Source: Closterium sp. NIES-65 (lineage: Eukaryota > Streptophyta > Zygnematophyceae > Desmidiales > Closteriaceae). From it: a DNA stretch of 64,000 nucleotides. The position numbers were made by a program, and so were the translations under genes. Of the stretch, positions 30,641-40,537 are shown one piece after another (position 1 is the first letter of the stretch; each line of letters opens with the position of its first letter). The stretch is taken from positions 682,001 through 746,000 of the forward strand of contig CANXME010002538.1 in the NCBI GenBank assembly GCA_948144175.1, written 5' to 3'. The notes beneath the pieces were generated by a model. It ran no database searches and was not told the origin of the DNA. It saw nothing but the letters and a program-made list of their open reading frames with translations.

Positions 30641-31967
30641 GACCTTCTCCCCGACCCCGAAGATGACCACTCTTCGGGTGCTACTGCACGTCGCTGCTCA
30701 GCGTGACTACGAGCTACACTCTCTTGACTTCAGCACTGCTTTCCTGCAGGGCCGCCTGCACGAGGAGATCTGGCTGCGCCGCCCTCCTGGCTTCACTGGG
30801 TCGTTCCCTCCTGGTACCCAGTGGATCCTCCGGCAGCCAGTCTACGGTCTCCGCCAGGCGCCGCGTGAGTGGCACGACACACTGAGGACTACACTTGCGG
30901 CTCTTGGGTTTGCTCCTTCTACTGCTGACCCGTCGCTGTTTCTGCGCACCGACACCTCGCTGCCGCCGTTCTACATCCTCGTGTACGTCGACGACTTGGT
31001 CTTTGCCACTGCGGACACTGCCGCACTCGCCCACGTGAAGTCCGAGCTGCAGAAGAGACACACGTGCACAGACCTGGGTGAACTGACAAGCTATCTTGGC
31101 TTGCGGATCACCCAGGACAGAGCACGCCGCACCATTACCCTGACTCAGTCACACATGGTGCAGCAGGTCCTTCAGCGCTTCGGCTTCACGTACTCCTCGC
31201 CTCAGTCCACTCCTCTGCCTACGGGACACTCGCTCTCAGCTCTGCCTTCGGATGAGTCCGTAGAGTCGAGTGGTCCGTATCCAGAGCTTGTGGGCTGCCT
31301 CATGTACCTGATGATTTGCACTCGACCTGACCTCGCATACCCTCTCAGCATCTTAGCACGCTATGTTGCTCCCGGCCGTCACCGGAAGGAGCACATGGAT
31401 GCAGCTAAGAGGGTGTTGCGCTACTTGTGCAGTACGTCGGGCATGGGGCTAGTGCTTGGAGGGCGTGAGCGGCCTGTGCTCACTGGGCACTCAGACGCTT
31501 CTTGGGCTGACGACCAGGCTACTCAGAGGTCGTCTCAGGGTTACACCTTCAGTCTTGGCTCTGGCTCTGTCTCTTGGCGCTCTACTCGCTCTTCTTCGGT
31601 TCTCAGCTCCAGCTCTGAGGCTGAGATCTACGCCACGGCCATGGCTGCCCAGGAGCTTCGCTGGCTCACCTACCTGCTGACTGACCTTGGAGAGCGGCCT
31701 TGTTCTCCTCCAGTGCTGTACGTCGACAACAAGGCAACCATTGCCTTGTGTGAGGAGCACAGACTGGAGCACAGGACGAAGCACATTGCTCTGCGCTACT
31801 TCCTTGCTCGAGAGCTGCAGCAGCGTGGTTAGCTTCGCCTGCGTTTCGTGGCCACTGAGGCCAACACTGCTGATGTGTTCACCAAGGCACTTCCGCCTCG
31901 TGACCATCAGCTCTTTTGCACTCTGCTAGGCCTTGTGCCCATTGGGCCTCACTTGCTTACCTCTTGA
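30641..31967 (+). pseudogene. Element D RT palm and RNase H
   Basis: In the shifted frame: QTFSPTPKMTTLRVLL, LHSLDFSTAFLQG, QPVYGLRQAPREW and an intact catalytic box YILVYVDDLVFA. RNase H has DASWADD, SEAEIYATA and YVDNKATIAL. TAG at 31830-31832 stands where A (2425-2427) has CAG. The frame continues to TGA 31965-31967. Apart from the frameshift and one stop, the enzyme domains look intact. Confidence 0.9.
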
Positions 31968-32189
31968 CCTTGCTTGTACTGCTGCATATATATATATCCT
32001 TGCTCTTGCTTGTTTAGCACTGTTATATATATATGCTCTGCTGCATGTGAACTGGCCTTGTTGCCTTGACCTTGTGCTTGGAATTTGTGTGGTATCCTTG
32101 AGATCCACCCTGAGCTTGCTTTGCTTTGCTTTGCTTTGCTTGACTGGTCTTGTGACCCCTTGCTCTCCCCCACTTTGCCTATGGGGGTG
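31968..32189 (+). other. Element D 3' tail and polypurine tract
   Basis: Family-type TTGC-rich tail with a short TA repeat (31987-31996) and a TTTGC repeat (32120-32140), ending CTATGGGGGTG before the LTR. Confidence 0.72.
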
Positions 32190-32301
32190 TGTCAGATGAT
32201 TATATTACTGATGCATATATTTAGGCATACAGCCCAATTAGGGTTGGTACTTGTACTTGTTTCATTTCATAGTGCACTCATTCCTCGCCTCTATCTCAAC
32301 A
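32190..32301 (+). repeat. Element D 3' LTR (23-bp deletion)
   Basis: 112 bp TGTCAGATGA ... TCTCAACA, followed by TTGGT. It lacks the TGTAGTGGGGTAGCCC segment of the 5' LTR, which is otherwise conserved in the family. Confidence 0.92.
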
Positions 32302-32306
32302 TTGGT

Positions 32307-32800
32307 GTCAAGCCTCAAGTGATTTTAAAGCTCGCCAAAAGGGTACACCTCAAGATATTGAAGATAGTTACATTACTTTGTGTAGTGTAACATTTCACTT
32401 GGAGTAGGCCCTAGTGAAGGGTAGTTTCGAGGCCCTTCGTGGTTGGGGACAGTGTGGCACTGTTCCACATCACTGTACCTCGGCTCTTGGGGTTTGTAGG
32501 AGCTGGGAGTCATTCCCAACTCGTAACTCTTCCTAACTCTTCCTATCTTGTGTTCTAAGACTATAGTGGCTGCCATAGTGCCGTTCCTTCAAACCGAAGC
32601 TGTGTCGTCAATACTTGGTCAAATCGTGCGATTTAAATTGCCTAGTGTAGGCGACAATACGACGCTCCAGATCCAAGTTGAATCAAGTCATTTGAAGTTG
32701 TGAGCAGAACGCTATCAACGTTTGAAGCCGCTGTGCAGAAATCCAACTGTGCACTCTATCTTTCGTTTTAGGAACATTGGAGCCTGCTGTGACTATAACA
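32307..32800 (+). repeat. Element G 5' LTR, right part
   Basis: Continues the G LTR after the D insertion, from GTCAAGCCTCAAG to GACTATAACA. A 10-bp duplication (CTAACTCTTC at about 32525) distinguishes it from the 3' LTR. Confidence 0.93.
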
Positions 32801-32802
32801 AG

Positions 32803-32815
32803 TGGTATCAGAGCC
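32803..32815 (+). promoter_or_regulatory. Element G primer binding site (initiator Met)
   Basis: TGGTATCAGAGCC, an exact classic initiator-tRNA-Met primer site, two bases after the LTR. Confidence 0.92.
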
Positions 32816-32918
32816 CCTTGGAGCAGTTTTGACAACGGCTGGACATGAGGAAAGGGGTGGCAGAGGTGCTGGTGGTAGAGGAGAAGCCCAAGCTCAAGGC
32901 CAACCCCGTGACTCAGCC

Positions 32919-34721
32919 ATGGCGCCCGTGCAACCAAGTGTTGGCCCATCTAGGGATGAGCCTAGAGTGTTTGGCCTTGACAAGTTCAATGGTGACAACT
33001 TTGCTGAGTGGTCCTTCAGAATGGAGAACATATTTGACCACTATGACCTGCTGGAGGTGATGGAAGGAACAGAGAAGCGTCCTGAGAACGACCCGGAGAA
33101 GAGCCCGTGGGTGCGGAAGAGCGCACAAGGCTACCTCCTACTTGGGCAAGCGTTGGGGAGCACCCAAATTCGTCACATCAAGCCTTTCCAACATGAACCA
33201 GAGAAGGGACCAAAGGCATGGGCTGCTCTCAAGGGTGTACACGCTCCTGCAACAGCGGCCGTAGCTGTGGTGTTGGAACGGCAAATGGCGACGTTACGAA
33301 TTGAAGAGGATGAAGCGGCTGAAGAAGGGGTGCAGAAATTCTTCGACTTGTTGACGCGGCTCGAGGGAGCTGATTTGAACTATAGTGAGCTCCAAAAGAA
33401 GACCAAGTTGCTGGCCCTACTCCCAGAGTCATTGTCCTCGCTTATCATCAACCTTAATCGCGACTTGCCCCGCCTCTCGCTTGAAGACGTGAAGCGAGCT
33501 ATCCTTCAAGAAGATTTCCGCCGCCGTGAGTTGGCGAGTGCGGATGGTGCTGGGGCAGCGAGCATCGGCCATGGATATGGTCGAGGAAAAGGCAGAGGAC
33601 GAGGGGGAGGAAGGTTTGGTGGCAGCAACTTCGGCGGAGGCCGCGGGAGTGGCGGTTACGGCAGCGACGACAAGAGCTACGGACGCGGTCGCGGCCGATT
33701 CGACTGCGAGTGTCACTATTGCCACAAGAGCGGACACATGTGGCGCGACTGCTACAAACTCCCTGATGGTTGGACCCCTGCTCAAGGCCAAGAGGGTAGA
33801 GGAGCAGGAGGAGGGAGAGGACGAGGCCATGGAGGCCGTGGCGGTCGCGGTGGCGGAGCTGCAAACATGAAGAGCGGAGACAACGACAAGGACCCGAGCG
33901 ACGATCGATACCCGGGTCTATTCTACTTCGTGTCGACGCAAGCACCGGCTGGTCCAGAGAAGGATGAAGGCTTTGAGGAGCCAGCAGCTGTGGGGAAGGT
34001 GACCCTACACCCCCTGGACTACTGGGTGATTGATAGTGGCGCTACCTATAGCATGACACCTCGCCCGGACTTGCTCACCGAACTCGAGTCGTCACCGGTG
34101 AAGCATGTCACATCGGCTTTGGGGCAGCGAGCTGAGGTGAACGGCATGGGGAAGGCCATGTTCAAGGGTGCTGATGGGAAGATGGTGGGCCTCAAGAACG
34201 TGCTTTGGGTGCCCAGCCTTGCTGCAAACCTGATTTCCGTGCGGCGGTTGGCAAAGGCCGGCATGGACACGAACTCGAAGAGAGCCAAGACCTACACCCC
34301 AAGGCTTGGCGATCGAATTCTCTGGGACCTTCATGAGGACAGGGATGTCTACAACGAGATGTGGCGGATCCCAGTGGTCCCTATGCCTAAGGAGAGGCAA
34401 GTGGCAGCAAGCATCAGCACCAAGGATGGAGCGGTTGGTAGCGACGATGGCGCGAACGGTCGCGCTAAGGAGAATGAGCTCAAGAAGAGCAAACCTGGAG
34501 GGACCAGCAAGTTCAGTGAACCTAAGCAGAGTGGTGCAGCAACCAAGGAGCAGCAAAAGGGTGAGGAGAACCCCGAGGCAGCAGCGGAGGAGGACTACGG
34601 AGAGAGTATGTGGGGCGCTATTGCGAGCGCGGCATTCTCCAATCCAACTTCGGCTACGGGGGAGTGTGATTGGCTCACCTTGCATCGGCGCATGGGGCAT
34701 GTGGCCCTGCCCATCTTGTAG
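32919..34721 (+). CDS. Element G gag-protease polyprotein
   Basis: ATG 32919 (MAPVQPSVGPSRDEPRVFGL), 600 codons to TAG 34719. Gag capsid region: FNGDNFAEWSFRMENIFDHYDLLE and the retrotransposon gag block VVLERQMATLRI ... LLALLPESLSSLI. A Gly/Arg-rich segment and a canonical zinc knuckle CHYCHKSGHMWRDC (33711-33752) follow. Protease motif is YWVIDSGATYSM. The C-terminal part contains ILWDLHEDRD ... IPVVP and the first half of the integrase zinc region (LHRRMGHVALPIL), directly followed by TAG. The frame resumes after the stop, so the TAG is most simply a mutated codon inside one polyprotein. Readthrough is the alternative. Confidence 0.9.
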   Translation: MAPVQPSVGPSRDEPRVFGLDKFNGDNFAEWSFRMENIFDHYDLLEVMEGTEKRPENDPEKSPWVRKSAQGYLLLGQALGSTQIRHIKPFQHEPEKGPKAWAALKGVHAPATAAVAVVLERQMATLRIEEDEAAEEGVQKFFDLLTRLEGADLNYSELQKKTKLLALLPESLSSLIINLNRDLPRLSLEDVKRAILQEDFRRRELASADGAGAASIGHGYGRGKGRGRGGGRFGGSNFGGGRGSGGYGSDDKSYGRGRGRFDCECHYCHKSGHMWRDCYKLPDGWTPAQGQEGRGAGGGRGRGHGGRGGRGGGAANMKSGDNDKDPSDDRYPGLFYFVSTQAPAGPEKDEGFEEPAAVGKVTLHPLDYWVIDSGATYSMTPRPDLLTELESSPVKHVTSALGQRAEVNGMGKAMFKGADGKMVGLKNVLWVPSLAANLISVRRLAKAGMDTNSKRAKTYTPRLGDRILWDLHEDRDVYNEMWRIPVVPMPKERQVAASISTKDGAVGSDDGANGRAKENELKKSKPGGTSKFSEPKQSGAATKEQQKGEENPEAAAEEDYGESMWGAIASAAFSNPTSATGECDWLTLHRRMGHVALPIL

Positions 34722-34727
34722 CAGCTA

Positions 34728-37262
34728 GTGAAAAATGAGATGGTTGCTGGCATACGTGTGAAGGGGGAGCCCGATGAGGTACTTGGCTGCCCGACGTGCA
34801 TGCAAGCCAAGTTCACCCGTTTCCCATTCTCTAGTTCGGAGGCAACGGCTAAGGCACCACTTGATGAGGTGGTGATGGACGTGGTGGGCCCCCTGAAGCT
34901 TGGAGGTGCTGGAGCTGAGTATTTTCTCACCATTGTCGACGTCTACACCCGTATGACTTGGGTGTACGTGCTGGCCAAGAAGAGCGACGTGGCTGAAACG
35001 TTGAAGGTGGATTGGTTCCCGATGGTGGAGCGGCAACAAGACCGTCTAGTCAAGTCAATCCGCACCGATCGAGGGGGAGAGTTCCTGAGCAAGGAGTTTG
35101 GGTTGTGGCTGAAGAAGAATGGTATTCGGCACTCCCTCACCATGCCATACTCCCCTGCAATGAACGGCATCGCTGAGCGAGCGAACCGCACAATCACGGA
35201 GGCGGCACGCGGGTTGCTCATTGAAGCCGGGCTACCCGACTTCTGGCCTGATGCAGTGCGGAGCGTGTGTGTGGCCAAGAACAGAGCCTTGACTCATGTG
35301 GGAGCAGACAAATGGGTGCCCTATGTGGAGTGGCTAGGAAGGAAGCCAAAGGTGGATATGCTTCGGGTGTTCGGGTGCATGTGCATGGCGCTTGTGCCTA
35401 AACATCTTCGGCACAACAAGCTTGGTGCCAAGGCGGTGTGGGCCGTGCACTTGGGCATGGCTCAAAACAGCAAGGGATGGCTTCTTTGGGACCCATTCAC
35501 CAAGAAGTTCTTGGTGAGCAGGGACTGCAAGTTCATGGAGAACTTCATGTACAAGGATTGGAAGGCGGAGAATGAGGCGAAGATAGGTGTGCGGTTTGGG
35601 GAGGTGAAGAGTTCCGGCTTGGAGCATGTGGAGCTGCCTTTGGAGCTGAGCAGTGGCAGCACTACCACAAGGCAATCTTCCCTTGTGAATGGGGGAGAGG
35701 AGGCCAATTATGCAGAGGAAGAAGAGGAGGAGGTGCAGCAAGTGAGCGAGCGTGCACCGTCACTCCCTTCCCGCACTACGAGTGCTCCACGGATTCGAGC
35801 CACACCGCAGCAACGCCAAGGCCTTCAAGTCCCTGCAGCTGAGGAGGAAGGAAGGGGGAAGAGGAGAGTTCAGCCCCCTAATAGGCTGACCTATGATGCA
35901 CTTGGAAAGCAAGGCAAGACAGCCCTGGCCGGAGCGGCAATGATGGTCGGAGACGACGAGGAGAGTGACTACGAGGAGTGTGCCTTCGCGTTCTTCTCTC
36001 CGGTGGAGATGCCGGGAGAACCAGCAACTCTCAAGGAGGCTTTGGAGAGTAGTGATGCTGAGGAGTGGAAGAAGGCCATGGAGAGTGAGCTGAAGAGCAT
36101 CGAGGAGAATGACACGTTTGAATTGGTGGAGCTACCGGAGGGGCGTACGGCGATAACGTCCAAGTGGCTCTTCAAAATCAAGTCGGATGCCGACGGCAAG
36201 ATCGAGCGCTACAAGTCTAGGCTTGTAGCCAAGGGGTACCAGCAGAAGGAGAAGGTGGACTTCAAGGAGCTGTTTGCCTCTGTGGTGAAGCTGACGACGC
36301 TGCGAACCCTATTCGCGGGAGCCGCCATCAAAGGATGGGTGGTGAAGCAAATGGACATTGTGACGGCATTCCTTAATGGCATCCTTGAGGAGGAGATTTT
36401 TATGGCGCAGCCAGAGGGGTTTGATGATGGTAGTGGCAGAGTGTGGAAGCTGAAGAAGGCCCTCTATGGGCTGAAGCAGGCCCCTAGGCAATGGTACATG
36501 AAGCTGCGCGAAGTGTTGGAGGAGATCGGCTTCACTCCCTCAACGGCTCATCACTCCTTGTTCATGCTTGGCGAGGGTGAACAGAGGAGCTTCATGGTGG
36601 TTTATGTGGATTACATTCTCATATTCTCACCCTCCTCTGACCTTGTGAAGGAGGTGATGCTGAAGCTGCATGACAAGTTCAAGTGCAAGTCCCTTGGTGA
36701 CGTGAACTTCTACCTTGGGCTCCACATCGAACGAGACGTGGAGAAGCGGAGCATGCGAGTGCACCAACGGAAGCACCTGGAGGCGTTGGTTGCCAGCTTC
36801 GGCCAGAGTGAAGGTCTTGTGGCTACTCCCTTTCCCTCTGGGCTCAAGTGTGTGAAGGGGCCAGAGGAGGAGAGCGTTGGAGAAGAGGAGAGGCGCCGAT
36901 TTCACTCGTTGGTGGGCAGCCTCATGTATGCGGCGGTAAACACCCGACCGGACGTCGCGTTTGCTACCGGGCAGCTGGCTAGGGTTGTGCAATGCCCTAA
37001 CGAGGAGCAGGTAGCAGCTGGAATGAGGGTGGCCAAGTATCTTGGCCAAACACCGACCGTTGGGCTGCAATACTCGGTGGCGGCACAAAGGCGCCAAAAG
37101 GGCGCGGATGGTGTTGAACCCGGGCGTTTGTTCCTCACCGCTCACTCGTATGCTTCATATGCATCAGAACCAGAGGACATGACAAGTGTGGGAGGCTTCA
37201 TATGCTGTGTTGGTGGAGGCCCAACTGCTTGGGAGAGCAAGAAGCAGGTTGCCAAGCTTTGA
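34728..37262 (+). pseudogene. Element G integrase and RT
   Basis: In phase with gag after TAG 34719. Zinc region end CPTCMQ, integrase core with MDVVGPLKL, IRTDRGGEF and NGIAERAN, then a linker with acidic EEEEEE and Ser/Pro segments. RT has ITSKWLFKIKSDADG, KQMDIVTAFLNG and YGLKQAPRQW. The catalytic box reads VYVDYILIF: the second aspartate is replaced by tyrosine (GAC to TAC), which should abolish polymerisation. RNase H begins with LTAHSYASYA (usually D-A-D/S), then a frameshift near 37255 leads to TGA 37260. Confidence 0.92.
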
Positions 37263-37600
37263 GCTCGGTGGAGTCCGAGTACATGGCACTCTTCCGTGCC
37301 GTACGGGAGATTGTGTGGCAGCGGCGTTTGTTGGCTGAATTGGGGGAGGAGCAGCAAGGACCTACCCCACTGTATTGTGACAGCCAGGGTGCAATTGCTC
37401 TTGCTAAGAACCCTGTGTTGCATGGACTCACGAAGCACATGAGGGTGAAGTGGCATTGGACGAGGAGCATGGTGGCCGCGGGTGAAGTTGAGTTGCGCTA
37501 CGTGAAGACCACGGGGCAGCCGGCTGACATGATGACCAAGAGGCTGGTGGAGCAGCAGCATTGGAAGTGTTGCAAGCTGTTTGGGATGGCTCTGAACTGA
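37255..37600 (+). pseudogene. Element G RNase H C-terminus (shifted frame)
   Basis: ALSSVESEYMALFRAVREIVW, CDSQGAIALAKNP, LTKHMRVKWHW and TTGQPADMMTKRL are standard copia RNase H blocks, ending at TGA 37598-37600. One lost base near 37255 separates it from the preceding frame. Confidence 0.88.
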
Positions 37601-37630
37601 GAGAGCAACATATCCTAAGGCCAACAATCC

Positions 37631-37641
37631 GAGGGGGAGTT
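37631..37641 (+). promoter_or_regulatory. Element G polypurine tract
   Basis: GAGGGGGAGTT immediately before the 3' LTR. The same motif is found at 18862-18872. Confidence 0.85.
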
Positions 37642-38460
37642 TGTTGGTGCAACCCTATGGTTTGCACTCGGCTTGTTGTCCGTGTGCGTGAATGTGTGTG
37701 TGCATGGAATGGTATGAGGGCATGGGATACTATATATTTCATGCTTATAATTGTGTGTGAATGTTGAGTCATGATGTCGAGTGTGTGTTTTGAGTCAATA
37801 GCGAGTTATCGCTAGACGCGTGTTACGCGGTCGTTTGTGTCTCGCGCGCGGTTTCTATTTTGTCGTGCGCGGTTTCTATTTTGTCCTGTGTCGAACGTTC
37901 GGTGTGTCGCAGGTGTGTGCACCAGACCCATCAAGAACTCAAGGATGAGTTTGTGATGAAGAGCCCGAGCCTTGGTGTCAAGCCTCAAGTGATTTTGAAG
38001 CTCGCCAAAAGGGTACACCTCAAGATATTGAAGATAGTTACATTACTTTGTGTAGTGTAACATTTCACTTGGTGTAGGCCCTAGTGAAAAGTAGTTTCGA
38101 GACCCTTCGTGGTTGGGGACAGTGTGGCGCTGTTTCAGATCACTGTACCTCGGCTCTTGGGGTTTGTAGGAGCTGGGAGTCATTCCCAACTCGTAACTCT
38201 TCCTATCTTGTGTTCTAAGACTATAGTGGCTGCCATAGTGCCGTTCGTTCAAACCAACGCTGTGTCGTCAATACTTGGTCAAATCGTGCGATCTAAATTG
38301 CCTAGTGTAGGCGACAATAAGACGCTCCGGATCCAAGTTGAATCAAGTCATTTGAAGCTGTGACCAGAACGCTATGAACGTTTGAAGCCGCTGAGCAGAA
38401 ATCCGACTGTGCACTCTATCTTTCGTTTTAGGCACATTGGAGCCTACTGTGACTATAACA
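37642..38460 (+). repeat. Element G 3' LTR
   Basis: 819 bp TGTTGGTGCAACCC ... GACTATAACA, uninterrupted. It preserves the exact site where D inserted in the other LTR (CCTTGGTGTCAAG at about 37971-37983). Confidence 0.95.
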
Positions 38461-38826
38461 ACCGTAAATCAGCTATGGGAGATGACTGAGCGACGTCTCA
38501 CCACCATGTAGAACTCCCAGAAGCAGTATGCCAATCAACAGCGACTTGATTACTCAATAACAATCGGAGATCAGGTGCTCCTCGACACATACAACGTGGA
38601 CCTCTCTCACTTCCCATCCAAGCTCCCGCCTCGCTTCTGTGGTCCCTTTCATGTTGAGACGATGGTGACTCCAGTAACATTCTACTTGCGCTTACCTACT
38701 ACGTGGAAGCTTCACAATGCTTTCCATGCTCAGCTACTGAAGCCCTACAAGGACCCCAGCTAACAGTTCCAGGGACGGAAACTACCGCCACCACCACCTG
38801 TTCTCGTACAGGATGAACCAGAGTAC
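38461..38826 (+). pseudogene. Element H integrase C-terminus (after G)
   Basis: Continues H integrase from ACCGT: LTTM then TAG 38509-38511 (CAG in I), NSQKQYANQQRLDYS, FPSKLPPRFCGPFHVETMVTPVTFYLRLPTTWKLHNAFHAQLLKPYKDP. This is the typical gypsy integrase tail preceding the chromodomain. It is interrupted at 38826 by a solo LTR. Confidence 0.88.
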
Positions 38827-39675
38827 TGTTATGTGATGCTACCATTTGCATTCACGTCTGTCTGCCTCCCATCACATGTTCGTGCGTTGCATGCGTGGTG
38901 TGAGTGTGTGCAAGAATTTGTGATTCGTGTGGTTTGGATTCTCTGAGTGTGTGTGAATGATATTTTGCTTGAGCAGATATCTGAAATGACTATTCTGCTC
39001 AAGAGTTTTCCGACGAACCAAGTATCGCTTCAATCAAAGCACGAACAAGAAAGTTACGAACGTTGGAAGTTTGTATGCTTTTGATATTTGGTTGTGGTGA
39101 CTATGGGAAGTTGTGGGGTTGACTACAAAAGGGGTACAGACTTTTGGGGGTTGGGAAATTCGTCCCCATCACTGTAGATGCTGTCAATTGGTTGGGAGAA
39201 GCCAAATTGGGTTGGCAAGTGTGGCCAACTTGGGTGAGGTGGATTGTGGAGGTTGGGAAAGTGACAAAGGTCAAAGTTGGGTTGCCTAGAGAGAGGGGAA
39301 TTGTGTGGTATGGGGTTTCTTTGGTTGGGGACTCTCTTGGGACCTTCCTTCTCTTCCTCGTCTTCCCTCCTACCTGGTTTATTGGTACTCCAACTTTCTT
39401 GTGTGAAACTTGTGAGACTCTTGTGATTGAGTTAAGTTCTTATGGCAGCATACCCCTTGTGCGCCAAAATACTACACCTTTTCGTACGATTCAACTTGGG
39501 AATTGTAGCCACGGACTAGAGCTACAACATATCCGAAATTGGTGAAGTTTTAACTCTGCATGTTCCGTCGAGAGCGTTTCTTGTGAGCGCGATGATTCTG
39601 TCCAGAAATTAAGACCAACGATTTTGAGAAATTTAGACACATAATCTTCATAGACTCCGTCCTTAGTCTCTAACA
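38827..39675 (+). mobile_element. Solo LTR within element H
   Basis: 849 bp starting TGTTATGTGA and ending CTCTAACA, flanked by the 5-bp duplication AGTAC (38822-38826 and 39676-39680). Removing it rejoins the H frame exactly (DEPEY then EVERVL). No internal coding sequence is present, so it is best explained by recombination between the two LTRs of a former full element. The sequence matches no other LTR in the window. Confidence 0.88.
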
Positions 39676-39854
39676 AGTACGAAGTGGAACGCGTTCTCAC
39701 TCATTGGCGCCGCGGCAGCAAGACCCTCGAGTTCCTGATTCGCTGGAAGGGATATGATCTATTGGAGGATAGCTGGGTTGTTGAAGCTGATATGGGCAAC
39801 ACCCGCCATGCTCTGAAGGGCTATCTTGTCAAGCAGGGTGTTTCTCTCGTGTGA
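39676..39854 (+). pseudogene. Element H chromodomain
   Basis: YEVERVLTHWRRG, LEFLIRWKGYD, DSWVVEADMGN: an intact-looking chromodomain with the aromatic residues (Y, W, W) that in chromoviruses bind methylated histone tails and steer integration into heterochromatin. The frame ends at TGA 39852-39854, which overlaps the LTR start. The polypurine tract seen in element I is missing here. Confidence 0.9.
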
Positions 39855-40223
39855 GAGTACGACGGCTTAGTCTTGCTTTGCTTGTTTGCCTTGCCTTTAC
39901 TATGCTATTTCTAGCATAGGTTTATTTTATCATGCATGCTTATGCTTGATTTCCTAGGTTAGGTGCATTCCTATGTTATAGTTGTAGTTATTGCACCGAA
40001 CCAGGTTGCGTATTCCGGATTCCAGGCCTTTTGGTTGCCACTGCATTTCCTTCTACCGATTTCGGGAAGGTTCTGTTCAGGACGTTTTGCGACCCTCATT
40101 AGATTCGCGTAACACCTGGGTTACTGGCATTGTGTCGAGACTATATATAGCCTTGTGTTGTACCCAGGTGGATGAATAAATACATTTTCTCATTTTCTGA
40201 ACTCAATCCTATTGATACTCACA
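39850..40223 (+). repeat. Gypsy LTR between H and I
   Basis: TGTGAGAGTACGACGG to TGATACTCACA, 374 bp. It is homologous along its length to 43051-43397 (shared GCATGCTTATGCTTGATTT-type and TTTTGGTTGCCAC motifs). It contains CTATATATAG near 40141, a possible TATA box. It is the 3' LTR of H and probably also the 5' LTR of I. Confidence 0.82.
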
Positions 40224-40537
40224 ATTTCGATAATGTTAATATTCTCTCCCATCAGCACTATGTTATGGCTCCCCATTTCCCACAAGAGAAGCCTACACAA
40301 CTGCAAAGGCTTAGGGGAAGGTTTCAGGCCCAGGAGAAGCTGAATCGGCCTCGGATAAATCCTTCTCACCCTACTAAGGTGAAAACTGATATTGAGTCAG
40401 CAGCTTCGGGTGTAGGACATAGGTATCATATATTTGATGTACCCTATGATTCTATAAGCAAGACCATCTATCGCTACTTGTAGTGGCAACAATCACTACT
40501 GCTTGAGGTGATGTGCAAACGGCGATGCCTCTAAGCG
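40224..40537 (+). other. Leader region with a small unrecognised ORF
   Basis: After the LTR a frame runs to TAG 40481-40483. From ATG 40264 it reads MAPHFPQEKPTQLQRL and ends HIFDVPYDSISKTIYRYL. I cannot assign it. It may be a gag remnant of element I or captured sequence. Composition is ordinary. Confidence 0.35.

Larger units (their letters stand above)
24809..32301 (+). mobile_element. Element D: short-LTR copia nested in the G LTR
   Basis: 7493 bp, target duplication TTGGT (24804-24808 and 32302-32306). LTRs of 135 bp (24809-24943) and 112 bp (32190-32301); the 3' copy lacks 23 bp. It has the complete layout and the longest intact reading frame in the window (25943-29395). The remaining damage is TGA 29393, a 2-nt deletion near 30640 and TAG 31830. 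It is the best reference copy for its family here, and as the innermost insertion of three nested levels it is later than G and H. Confidence 0.95.
24474..38460 (+). mobile_element. Element G: copia with about 820-bp LTRs, split by element D
   Basis: Target duplication ACCGT at 24469-24473 and 38461-38465, inside the integrase of H. The 5' LTR is in two parts around element D (24474-24808 and 32307-32800), and the 3' LTR is 37642-38460. The internal region encodes gag, protease, integrase, RT and RNase H in copia order. It is inactive: TAG at 34719, a frameshift near 37255, and YVDY in RT. Removing D and its duplication gives an intact LTR sequence, which also occurs uninterrupted at 37965-37990. 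Confidence 0.95.

Noticed and set aside
39144-39545. A 133-codon frame inside the solo LTR.
   Set aside because: The LTR boundaries and AGTAC duplications are clear, and the frame has no recognisable domain.
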